In this document: positions 1 to 10,315 of the stretch, piece by piece | How the letters are laid out: every line of letters starts with the position of its first letter | Position numbering within the stretch: position 1 is the first letter of the stretch | Source: Hygrocybe punicea | Lineage: Eukaryota; Basidiomycota; Agaricomycetes; Agaricales; Hygrophoraceae | DNA: 64,000 nt | Assembly: GCA_963556145.1 (NCBI GenBank) | Contig: OY744462.1 | Coordinates: 3,534,001 to 3,598,000 of the forward strand | Direction of reading: 5' to 3' | Position numbers and translations under genes: made by a program | The notes under the pieces: model-generated | Told to the model about the DNA's origin: nothing | Databases searched by the model: none | Seen by the model: the letters and a program-made list of their open reading frames with translations, nothing else

Positions 1-625
1 GATATGGTTTTGTCGGGATGTTATGTGCTTTGACGTATCCGATATCAATAGCGCAGATGGTACAACCACAGTCAATCAGACCCGTCATGGGATATTGTCG
101 TCCATCTTGAGGGACAGAAACATAACCATGGACCAACAAAGCCATTCGAAGTTCGGAATCTTTTTTTGTTATAGCACGGACTGCTTCCGATGTTCGTAGT
201 TCATGTGGTAAATCTTGTGGCATATTTTGTACCAGCCATTGTACTGCTTCTGCGATGGGTCGTCGATTGAGTGATAAGACTAATCCTGGTGATATCTTTT
301 CCGTCCATTGGTCGTGGATGTCAAAATCATTCAAGAGATCAAGGGCATAACCCATCGTGGTTGAACGAATAGCAACAAACAATTCCATCGCATTGAATTC
401 GGATTCAATTGTTGTCTTTCTTTTCTCTTTTGGGGGAACTGGTTTCTTTTCTTCGTCCGCAACATGGGTATCTTGCCACGTGTTGCTTTCCTCTTTCAGC
501 TCTGGTTTCACTGTTTGTCTCAGGTCGTTGCGGAGGACTTTGAGTTTGATGAAAATGTTGTTGAATTGTTTACATACATGTACACCTTTCTCGAGTCGTG
601 CGATCGTGGCCTCCTGCGCTTCACG
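1..625 (-). CDS. Ty3/gypsy pol, 5' part (aspartic protease start), runs off the window
   Basis: Read on the minus strand this frame is open from position 625 to the window edge. It carries a charged, lysine/glutamate-rich leader followed by VPQDGRQYPMTGLIDCGC and a continuation typical of a retropepsin. The catalytic motif reads D-C-G where D-S/T-G is usual, as in many fungal gypsy proteases. It lies directly downstream of gag, in a different frame. A TGA at 626-628 closes the pol frame just after the gag stop at 634-636, so the two frames do not overlap. Pol would need reinitiation (first in-frame ATG ends at 388) or the TGA is a decay mutation. Reverse transcriptase and integrase would lie outside the window to the left. 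Family assignment is firm; how it is expressed is inference. Confidence 0.8.
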
Positions 626-633
626 TCACTTCT

Positions 634-1647
634 TCAAAAACCCTCTTGTTTCAACTTCAACGCCGTTAACTCATCCATCAATGCTGTGATTCGGGCGTCT
701 TTGCCGTCATCGTCCTGTTGTTTCGTTGTTTGTGGTATCGTCTGCATTGATCGCACTTGTTGCCGTCCTTGTTGCTCTGGGCAATTTCGTGAAATATGTC
801 CTGGTTGTCGACATTTGAAACATATTCCTTTCTTCATATATTCCTGTCGCTGTTCGTCGGTTAAGCGCGTAAACGCTTGTTGTCTCGGTTGGGTTCGTCG
901 AGTGTCGACGTCCATTGGAACAGATTCTGACTGAGGACGAGGTGTCGATGTTTGTTGTGGTCGGGGAGTTGTCGATGTGGTTGTTGTATTTGGATTGTAT
1001 CGTGTTTTTACGGGTGAGTTCATGGATCGTATCTGGTCCTGGCGGCGTCGCCATTGTTGGTCCAACTGGACCGTCTGCGTACACCATCCTTCGACGGTGG
1101 TTGGGATCGTCATACCGGTATAGATCTGGTCGATCAGTGGTTTGTTCATATGAAGTTCGATGAGTTGAATGAGATAACTATCATTCAAGATTTCGCCGAG
1201 TCCAGCGATGCGTCGGAGAGTGTCAAACTCAATCCAAAACTCATCAGCTGTCATTTTTCCTTGGCGCAGGTCGTTCAACTTCGTCAATGCGTTCTTCTTC
1301 TGATCCGGTTTCTCGAAGTGCCGTCTGAATTCCTTGGTGAAGTCCTCCAGGGATCCGAAGTTGATGGGGGAGTGCTGTAGGGCAATGTCGACGTACTCGT
1401 CTGCCCATCGTCCGGCGAGTCCGCCTTGCAGGTACGAGAGGATAAAAAGGATTTGTTTTTCTTCACTGTCGAATGCAGCTCTGTTTGCATGGATGTAGAT
1501 GAAGGCACTGCGGAAGAATGTTTTGAATCCTTCTTTGTTCCCATCGTACTTAGCTGGCGGAGCAATATGAGATTTTGGAGGTGACGGGGTTGCGGGTGCA
1601 ACAGTGGTGGTGTCTTGGATTTCGTGATTCTCTTCCGTGTCTGACAT
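634..1647 (-). CDS. gag: Ty3/gypsy Gag polyprotein with CCHC zinc knuckle
   Basis: This 337-residue protein has an acidic, proline-rich N-terminus. A retrotrans_gag-type helical region follows (about residues 30-190; AKYDGNKEGFKTFFRSAF, LAGRWADEYVDIAL, FRRHFEKPDQKKNALTKL). A Q/T/R-rich linker comes next, then one CCHC knuckle, CFKCRQPGHISRNC, near residue 280. Gag forms the virus-like particle and the knuckle binds element RNA in the cytoplasm. It sits about 255 bp inside the 5' LTR (1903-2467) and ahead of pol, the normal gypsy order. It is intact here, so the copy may be fairly young. The methionine at 1647 is the first in frame and precedes the acidic leader. Confidence 0.9.
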   Translation of the reverse strand: MSDTEENHEIQDTTTVAPATPSPPKSHIAPPAKYDGNKEGFKTFFRSAFIYIHANRAAFDSEEKQILFILSYLQGGLAGRWADEYVDIALQHSPINFGSLEDFTKEFRRHFEKPDQKKNALTKLNDLRQGKMTADEFWIEFDTLRRIAGLGEILNDSYLIQLIELHMNKPLIDQIYTGMTIPTTVEGWCTQTVQLDQQWRRRQDQIRSMNSPVKTRYNPNTTTTSTTPRPQQTSTPRPQSESVPMDVDTRRTQPRQQAFTRLTDEQRQEYMKKGICFKCRQPGHISRNCPEQQGRQQVRSMQTIPQTTKQQDDDGKDARITALMDELTALKLKQEGF

Positions 1648-1902
1648 TCTGGTTTGGGTTTGGGATTGAGGTTGATGGTGAGAAGTAGTTGTTGGAGAAG
1701 GAAATGATGACGAGGGGAAAGGCGCGGTTCGGACACTAGTCTGTGTTGCGACGTATTGGTCGAAGTCGTCGTCAGAGGAATCTGACGTTTCGGGTGCGAG
1801 ATGATATTCGTCGTCTTGTTCTGAATCTGGAGTTCGGTATCGTCGGGGTTCCAGGATGTCTTGGTTGGTTTATTGTCGAGAGAGTGAGAAAGTTTAGTAT
1901 TA

Positions 1903-2467
1903 TGTTACGGATCGCTGTCCTTATGGTGGCGAACTCCGGCAACAGTAAACCAAACGAGGATGTGTTATAGAAGAAAGCGAGTACAAACGGATAGAAGAGG
2001 GAAGGTATCTGGGTTTCGTGGTAGCGATCGGGGGAAGAGTAGCTATACTAAACTTAAGGATACTGACTACGAATGTCTTTGTTTATATATTGGTGAACAA
2101 CTTCAGGGTCGGCTTCTTCGTCATGCGTGGCTGCGTGGAGGACAAGCTCCGGGATGAACGGCGTCTTGCTTGGCTTCGTGGTCTATACGTTTTGGGGTGC
2201 CAACGAGGTGGCCAACGGCTGTGTTGCAGGTCCGGTGTCAGCAGACAGCTGATCCGATGATTGTGTTGCGCGGTATTATTGAGTGCTTGTATCAACGTGT
2301 ATGATGTATCGGCGGTGATCGGTTGATGGGGGTAATCATGAGGATTGGGATACCGTCGTTGGTTGTCTTCGACGATGTTCCGGACCCAGGTTATGATGTT
2401 GTCTTGTGACGTTGAGTCAGGGACGTCGGGGTCGGAAGCGGGGGTTAAATCGGGGTAAAACGTAACA
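1903..2467 (-). mobile_element. 5' LTR of the gypsy element
   Basis: On the minus strand the segment begins TGTTACG and ends CGTAACA, a perfect 7-bp terminal inverted repeat with canonical TG...CA ends. It lies upstream of gag in the right orientation. Its outer edge (2467) falls exactly where the Helitron-type ORF stops matching its family, so that gene was the target. The partner LTR and target duplication (candidate CTCCA at 2468-2472) would be left of the window. No tRNA-complementary primer site (TGG...) follows the inner edge; the next bases are TAATACTAAACTTTC, so priming may be unconventional or the site has decayed. The inner end (GCGATCCGTAACA) resembles that of the insertion at 35032-40900. 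Confidence 0.85.
2081..2090 (-). promoter_or_regulatory. TATA-like box in the gypsy LTR
   Basis: The minus strand reads ATATATAAAC here, in the middle of the LTR and about 180 bp before its inner edge. That is a plausible position for the U3/R promoter. Support is motif and position only. Confidence 0.35.
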
Positions 2468-4469
2468 CTCCACTAACAACAAAGGGACAAGGCCCATCTT
2501 CCACACCATCTTCCACTTCATTGTCAAATGCACTAGTGGCTTCTGGTTCCTTATTTGTGTCTGCTGGTCGATATGCAACCACAACAGGAATTCCATGATC
2601 TGGATATTGTGCTAGATTTTCATAGGAGATATCTAAATCATAGTAATCCATGTGATTCAATTTCAGCCATTCTAAAGCTGCAGAAACTCGCCTTCGGCGA
2701 ACCAATAAAGGCGTTCGCTCCATGTCTTCTGGAGTTGGTCTGGCAGGACCAGTGAAAATAAACGCTAGCACTTCATCAAGTTCTTTAATTGTTGGAGGCA
2801 ACCATTGATATATCTTTGGTGTTGGGTTTTGAAACATGATGGCATTTGCTTTCATTTTATGCATCCCAGAGGAGACACGAACAATACATTTGTTGTGACG
2901 AACACGGGCAATCAAAAGTTGTTCAGCAAATGTTAGATTTTGAAGTTGTGCAGGAATTCTTCCCATCCAAAGTCCATTCGCCAAAGCATATTTGGGAGTT
3001 TGGCCTTTATTCAGACTGAGCACACATGGTTTGCATATCCATTTACATGTGTCATCTAGCACTGGACCTTTGATATCCTCTATTGGATCAGAACAATGAT
3101 ATCGTTCACATCTTGTGATTCCCATATTGTCTCTAGTTAATATTTTCAGATTAACCTTCGTCTTTGACAATAAAGACATGTTTTTCAATGCAACCAATTG
3201 ACCACATACAGCACACCCACTTTCTTGGAAACATTCAGGTGATGTATCTCTGCACCAGTTGCTGATTATGGTTTCCTTCAATTCAATAGATGGAGGAGGA
3301 GGAGGAAATAATTGCTCATCTGACTTGTCCAATTCTTCTTTCATTTGAGCCTGAGTTTCTTCTTTGCCACACTCATATGTTTCTGTCATTTTTTGTCTTC
3401 TGTACCACTGTTTACACAGGTCTTTATGTGATTTAATATCATGCACATGAAAAATAGAAACATGAGTATCACAAGCTGAACAATTATGCCTCATTAATGC
3501 CACAGATAGATCTTGTCCATGTAATCTTCGTAATGTCTTTGACAAATATATACCATGTATTGTTGTTATTTCACCAATATCCTTCACTGTCAAATTTGGC
3601 AGAAGTTCATGTAAAGGCATTTTAACACATGCATATGTTTTTCTATCTTCATATAAAGTGTTGGCTGTTTGTTCATCAATATGCCCCACATATTTGAATA
3701 ATATGTCAGAATCATGGTTGATATTATTAGACGGTAGCATAAAAGATTGAAGAAAGCTAAACTTGAATGTTGGTATTCGTTTACCACCACCAATGTAGTC
3801 ATATCTATGAACGAAATTTATATATAAAGATTTAAACAAGTGTCCGAATAAATTCAAATTGAACACAATTATGTTTGAACGGCTATGCCGTATTATGAAA
3901 CATAGTGTGGTCCACAGCAACGTTGCATGTGATAGAGAACTAGTAATACAATGAAATAAATATGTTTTGAAATCATGTCGTCTCAATAGCGATCGCATGA
4001 GCAATGCTTTGATCATTTTACAACGACATTGGACAGTGATAGGTTTGAGAAGACAATACAAAGCAAAGAGATATTTAGGAGGTAAGAAATATGTTCTGGC
4101 ATATTGAATAGAACGTATTCGCATTTTGAAGGCGCTATTTTTAAATGTAGTCCAAACGAATAATGGATCGACTGTCAAGTTATCTTTTGTTTCTTTTGTT
4201 ATTCCAATGATCTTTACATATAGTGTTGCATTTATTTGCATCAATATTGTTGCATCGCCCTGATCTGGGGCCAACTCATGTTCTATGAGTTTTCTTTGAA
4301 AAACACCCAATTCTTGGGTCAAGGTCGATATCACAGGACAGGAAATTGGTTCAGGAGAGATATACATAAGTTTGTCTTGGCATAGTTGTGGAAATAATGT
4401 TGCATTTGCAAGGAAATATAGATAAGTCAAACATGCAATGCAGACACGGATGATGTTGTGGGGATTCAT
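2445..4469 (-). pseudogene. Helitron-type DUF6570 protein, cut by the gypsy LTR
   Basis: The open frame is 674 codons. Residues from about 290 to 667 match the DUF6570-type domain that precedes the Rep/helicase part of basidiomycete Helitron proteins. Visible landmarks are ESGCAVCGQ, the Cys pair CKWICKPC, LANGLWMGRIPAQLQNLT, LIARVRHNKCIVRVSSG, YQWLPPTIKELDEVLAFI and TPLLVRRRRVSAALEWLK. The match ends at CPFVVSG, and the last residues (LRFTPI) are encoded by the LTR that starts at 2467, so the Rep and helicase parts are lost. The first 230 or so residues are hydrophobic and unrecognised; they may be non-coding read-through or contain an intron. No partner fragment is visible to the right. Confidence 0.8.
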
Positions 4470-5557
4470 GAGGATTTGTGACAGTAAGAGGAAACACCGC
4501 CCATTTAACTAGTCAAGTGGTTCGGATCATGAATAACAATTAACACAATGGGATTGATCATATGACATTATATTATTTGTAAGCTTTTCCCAAAACACCA
4601 TAAGGCGTGCCTGAATCTTTAGAAATCTGTGTTTACTTTTTTTATTCCATTCTATGTTCCTGTGACATGCCTTGATACAGGCCAAAAATGCATCTGTATC
4701 ATGAATAGCTGCCTTACGATCTTATTAGGGGTCTGGCTGACAAGACATTGATCAAACCGACTGAGAAGAACAATGGTACCCCCTTTTAAGATATTTTGTG
4801 GATTTAATCTTCAGAGTCTCAGTGATATTTATTTCTAGCTTGCTCAACAGACAAAACAGATATTGAAGTTGAACAACCAGGCTGTTTGACAACTGTGCAT
4901 ATTTGACAATTGCTTGGTAATTCATGGAAATTATCATTGTTCTTCATCCTTGTCAGAAATACATTGTCATTTTTATGGAGCTGTACGTATCATTCCCACA
5001 CAAGTATACTGTATTATTCCAGTACCAAAGAGTCATAGCTCCCCTTGGAGTGACAGTTATATCTTCCACTACAAGAGGGGGTTTTGTTACTCTTGTATCA
5101 TTGTATCCTCATTTAATAGGTCCATAAAGTTCGTGATTCTGGTTTCTTACATATATTCAATTTGAATTTTCATTAGCCCGAATGAGAGTCATCTCAGGTT
5201 GTCCTTCTCAAGTTGAGTGTGTAGGTGGTTGTACAACTGAACTGAAAGTAATGCATTCACCAGGATATATTTTAGACAAACAGATTTTCAGTCAACAAGA
5301 TTGATGCCTTATGCTGTATCTATGCTCACTATCATGCTCAATTCTTATGGTCATAGGACAGTAACACAAACCATTTTTAACGGAGCAAAAAGAAATACAT
5401 ATATAGAAACTGTACAAATGTTAATAGTAGCGATGTATGAGGAGGACATTTGAGGGCACAGATTGTCACCAAGTTTCCAGAAATCAACGACTGGGATACA
5501 GTCTTTTTAGTCAAATATAATGAATATTCCACAAAAGAAGGACTTACTCCTCTGAAA
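4470..5557. other. No recognisable gene
   Basis: AT-rich, with only short shadow ORFs of 60-116 codons and no motif I recognise. It lies between the Helitron relic and the 3' end of the next gene. It may hold decayed Helitron sequence and the 3' flank of the 5558-7481 gene. Confidence 0.4.
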
Positions 5558-7481
5558 TTAAGGCCCGGGATCAAGTTTGGATGTCGATGGCTTGGGAGAT
5601 GAAGGCCTCGTTTGGCTTGGAGTAATGGAGAGTAGGATTTCGGGTGGAACGATGTTGCTCCAATCCACATCCATTGATGAAGTGCTGGGCTCCGCAGGGG
5701 TCGATGACTGGTGGCGTGACGATGCACGCGTATTGGGACGGAATCCTAGGACATGGAGAAGATCAGAATTGGAATATATACAGCCTATGATGTAATGTTG
5801 AAATACATACCCGGAGTCGGAGACTTCTTCGGTGGCTTCACCAGGTTGAGCTTCTCTACGATAATGCCCGCTTGCTCCGAAGAAACATCCAATTTCCTCC
5901 TCTTTGCCATCTCGCCATCCTCGTGACCATCGCTGGGAGACATCTTTTCAGGTTCGGGAGATCCGTCATCGTTGTCCATGGTTATATCATTATCAACATC
6001 CAACAACCCCGCCCACTCTGGTCCTAAAATGTCCAACTTCGCGGATTCCGGTGCCACAACATCCGGCTCGGGGGCGATGGGTGGCTTAATCTCCATTGTC
6101 AATTTCTCCGATGCCGATTGCCGGGTTGTGCGCGACGACCCAATTTCAACAGCGACTGCGAGATGTCAGTGCATTAATCATAACAAGGTGAGCAACGTAC
6201 GCATTTGGGCCTTAGACCGCTTCTTCTTTACCGGGGCTACGTCCTCCTCCATCTTTATGTTGTCTATACATGAATAAATGTGTTGGATCATCGTTTTGAT
6301 ATTCGGAATTCAATAACTCACCCTCATCGTCGTCCTCGGCTTTGGACTTGATTGTGCGCTCTGTCATGATGAAGGGTTTGCATGTATGACAATCACAGAC
6401 AATGAAAGTACTTACTGGACTTGGGCTTGGGCTTGGGCTTCTTTTTGTCCTTCTCGGACGAATTGTCTGCGCCACCTGAATATTCAATAGATCTATACAC
6501 CACTATGGTTGAAAATTTGTACAAACCAGCAGAAGATGCCTTCTGTTTTTTGACCGATTTTGACTTGGCTTTGCCCTTGCCCTTGCCCTGGGCAACTGGC
6601 TCCTCTGCAAATGTATTATATCATTAGCACAATCACACATGTAATTCTAGATCACACCTTCATCATCATCCGCCACATCAGAATCGACGAGGACACTATG
6701 TCCTTTACACCAAGCAATAACATGACCGATGATCTCGAGCTTTGTGGCGTCCGGAAGCCCACCGAATGACCAATTTGCCAAGGTTCCGCTGTGCCATGCT
6801 GGCACAGATTCGTCGTATTTTGCCCAATCTATGATGCCAGACGTGAGAATTCATTTGGCCATAAATACATATATACTTACCTAGATCCTCGGGCTTGATC
6901 TCGGTGTTCACAGCGCCATGTTGAATCAAAGCCGATGGAGAATGTTTCCCGACATAAAATTCTTTCAGGAGCCAATCATCGAAGATCTTGCTTCGCCAGT
7001 CACGGGTAACCTCGTTTGCCCGTTTCGCCACCAAGACTTCTGCCCAAATTTCGTCCATGACGGTGTCGGTATACTTGAGGTAATCCCGAAGTGAATCGGT
7101 CCCTTCCTTATCATTTTTGACGTAGTCCGGTGAGTAGTTGGGTGCCTTGTTGTATGCGATGGCTGCTGTCGCGTAGATGTACATATCCATTTGATAAATC
7201 AAGCGACGGAGCGGTTCCTCGTATCGTTCGGGGATTTCGCGCCATAACTCACCTCGGGCGGTGGCATCGTGGGGGTGTGTCTTCAGTACATAGAGATTAC
7301 GAGAAAATACGGGAATGGTGCCGGATTCCTTGTTGGGTGCCGGAATCTTGGGCGGGACCATGTACTGGATTTGGAAGATGCGATGTAGCTCCTGCAGCTT
7401 TTTGGGCGGCGCATCAGGCCAGTACTTGAAGGCGGCGGGATTGACAGCGGGAGTCGAGGTTTTGACGACTGGCAAGGACAT
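5558..7481 (-). CDS. Basidiomycete-specific nuclear-type protein, 8 exons, all introns phase 1
   Basis: I spliced eight exons: 6881-7481, 6658-6828, 6527-6604, 6416-6475, 6322-6360, 6201-6263, 5811-6155 and 5558-5745. They give 514 aa from MSLPVVKTSTP to ...SKLDPGP and a TAA stop. All seven introns (45-65 nt) have GT-AG ends and all are phase 1. The N-terminal 250 residues look folded (FKYWPDAPPKKLQELHRIF, LYVLKTHPHDATARGELW, WAKYDESVPAWHSG, KLEIIGHVIAWCKGHSVL). The rest is low-complexity with several basic clusters (KGKGKGKAKSKSVKKQK, VKKKRSKAQ, AKRRKLD), suggesting nuclear import. I know no functional family for it. Start choice: the ATG at 7481 precedes the folded part; an in-frame upstream ATG exists at 7559. 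Confidence 0.75.
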
Positions 7482-7914
7482 GGTAGATGAAATAAAAGTT
7501 TTTTGGTCGACGTGTGAGGCGATTTGAGAGCAAAAGAAAAGGGCGGATTTATTACTCAACGCTCCAGACTATGAATACGGATGTCACGACCACGTGACCA
7601 GATCAATCGCCACATGTTCTACCTCATGTTCGGCTTCTTTGCATGCATAAACAACAGATCTATTTATTTATGTTTTTGATGTGGCTCGAGCTTAGAAGTT
7701 GTCCAAAGCTAGTAATTGCACGCAGAAAACCGACATGTGCAGTGTATGGAATATTTTCCAGTTGGTAAGGCGATAAATCGAGTTAATTCGTTCGATGAAT
7801 ATTCACGGACTGGTCCGTTGACGGAAAAGCACAACAAGTCTGACTTGTTGGATGGATGTAGAAGGACTAGATATACTACAACAAACATGTTGTTTGGTGT
7901 GTTCGGTCACCGGA

Positions 7915-8165
7915 CATGTTTGGTGGATGTCAATGTACGACTAGATATACTACACTGAACACATCGAACATGTTCGGTGTGTTCGGTGGATGTCAACCAA
8001 TGGTTGTGACCGGATATACCACACTGAACACATCGAACATGTTCGATGTGTTCGGTGTGATATATCTAGTCACAACCGTTGGTTGACATCCACCGAACAT
8101 CTCCACCGAACATCTCCACCGAACACACCGAACACGTCCGATCTGTTCGGTGGATATTGCTCTTT
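7915..8165. repeat. Nested perfect-centre palindromes built from CGAACATGTTCG
   Basis: Positions 7984-8097 form a nearly perfect palindrome with no loop, centred between 8040 and 8041 (CGAACAT|GTTCG), with arms of about 56 bp. A shorter related palindrome precedes it (about 7922-7990), and a run of CACCGAACATCTC units follows (8090-8155). Similar CCGAACACA units recur at 15073-15130. The remainder of the 7482-8405 intergenic region holds no gene I can see. Confidence 0.8.
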
Positions 8166-8405
8166 CAAGACATTTAAATGATTCCATTGCTGATCAATGT
8201 GTTTGGCACGTGTTCGTTGTTTTATCATTGCCACTCTTGTCAGGTGACATAATTCCGACGTCTTATAATTAGAAGGTTTGTGGAATCGTCACCACCCACT
8301 ATCAACCACCCTGAAAGTAATCAATCATTAAGGTATTGATGTATTAATGATATCTGTGTCTGTTCCTCATCCCACCCATCCGAAATCCTGCCTAGGTCCA
8401 CAAAC

Positions 8406-10228
8406 ATGCCATATAAGAAGGAACTTGGTTATGAACTTTGCATGCACATCTGCCCTGGTCGAAAATGCGACTCTCCAAAAACGAAATGTCTTTTGTGGAA
8501 GAAGGAAGGCAACTCCTGCCAAAGACATGTCGGATCCGCACACCAACATCCCAAATGCGTTTCGTCTGGAATTTGTCCACAGTTGGTATGTCTTGGTCGC
8601 AACATACGTGAAAATTCGCAGGGTGTCCGCAATGCGACGGCCGCGGAACTCGATCTCCTTCCACGCAAAAGGCTATCATCCGACTCTGAGATGGAAACAT
8701 CATCTGACTGTGAAACGGAACCGCCAACCACCGTAAGCAACAATGAACGCCGTATAACCACATTAAGCAACAATGACGGCCGTGTTTTCAAAATCCTTTT
8801 TATCCTTGACCCAACAACTCGTATCGCGAGCAAAGCCGCAGCCATTAACGATCTTGCATTCGTCACCACGACCATATCCGACATCGAACTCGATACCATT
8901 GCCCATCTTGATGGTTACGTCCATATCATCAAGTCATACAAGAGTCGCTATTCAGCATGTATTCAAGAATGGGTAATGTCTATTGTTTAATTTGTGGATT
9001 GTTGATACTGAAACGTATTTCACAACAAACAGGTTTATATCGGAATGCGACTACATCATGAGGATGGAGCCCGGCGCTTCAATGTCAAATACATATTTTG
9101 GCCCGAGTTCCTTCATGCAATACTTCGCCATCAAGACAAAGGCGATACGTGGCAAAAGTTCGCATCGGCAGATTGTGTATTTGGTGGTGTGGATATGGGA
9201 ATGTCATACATGTAAGATTGACATCGCTTTAATTAATTCTGCTCCGTTTTCGCTGCATTATACTGATGTCTTGACAGCGGTAACCAATACGGATTGACAC
9301 TGGAAAATGTGTCGATTTTCATGACTGGCATGGACGAACTCTGTCGAACGGCACACATCTGGCCGCCTCCGAAGCAGATGAACACGGTCCATTCAAAATG
9401 GATACAAAATCAAAACTTGCTTCATGTCGCTTTGAATGTAACGCATACGATATGCCCTCAAGCAAAATTATTAAACGATGGCGACCAATTCCCACCGAAT
9501 ATTGTCTTGAAACAGACACACAGCGACACCGGTCATCACGTCCTATTACCTGGCGACGCCAAGCGAAATTGGGAATACATGCGCAATAACTGTGAGGTTC
9601 CAGGTTCACGTTGGTTTGGGCAAACGTACATCGAACCACTGAGTAAGATGGGCGAATGGCGTGTGTTTCTAGTTGGTGGAAAGGTCGTGTATACGGTGCA
9701 CACCCTGTACAACAAGGAAAGCAAGTCCTGGAAGTGGGATATCGTCTCAAGTTTCTATACCTTGGATGAGTTAAGGTGAGTGCCCTTCATTTTCACTTGT
9801 CATATCATATGCATGATTGTCTTAACTTTGTCAGAATATTTCAAATGCAGGGGACTCTATTGAAGACGGTGGCGTGCAATCCGGACAGGGGCGCCATTTC
9901 TATTCGAGAGCAAGGCAGAAACGAGTTCTTCGACTTTGTCCAAAAGACCTACGAAGGGCTTTATGCGATAGAGTCCAATATGGTTGGTGGAAATCCATCG
10001 ATGAGTGTTTTTTGCCGTATGGACATATCGCTCATTGTGGATTCCAAAACGGATACTGTGTCCTATTTCGTGAACGAGGTGGAACGTTATCACACATGCA
10101 GCCTCTGGTCGAACATGAAGTCAGGTCCGAAATCCATTCGAGCACCCATTGGCTCATTAGCAGACACTTTTGCAGGGGTTTTCTATAAATGGTTGATTGA
10201 CATCAAAGGTCCATACTCATATTTGTAA
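8406..10228 (+). CDS. ATP-grasp-like protein of unknown substrate, 4 exons
   Basis: Exons 8406-8972, 9033-9211, 9278-9775 and 9835-10228 join in frame to 545 aa. The last acceptor must be the TTTGTCAG at 9834, because the CAG at 9850 would bring in a stop. The N-terminal 100 residues are Cys-rich (YELCMHICPGRKC, LLWKKEGNSCQRH), followed by an acidic linker. The C-terminal two thirds resemble an ATP-grasp fold: FPPNIVLKQTHSDTGHHVLL, MGEWRVFLVGGKVVYTV, and CRMDISLIVD...YFVNEVERY, like the Mg-ATP-binding R-x-D...NEVE end of that superfamily. Such enzymes ligate a carboxylate to a nucleophile. The assignment rests on motif resemblance only. It ends 88 bp from the convergent X1 gene. Confidence 0.7.
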
Positions 10229-10315
10229 TATTATCTGTACAGTCAATGGATCGGTTCGCGTTTATTTCACAAAACAGACATAAGATACAAATATAAATGA
10301 TGCTAAGTGGAGCAA

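Noticed and set aside
634..1087. Additional proteins at 707-1087 (minus) and 464-934 (plus)
   Set aside because: They are other frames of gag; the 337-aa gag frame with its CCHC knuckle explains the region.
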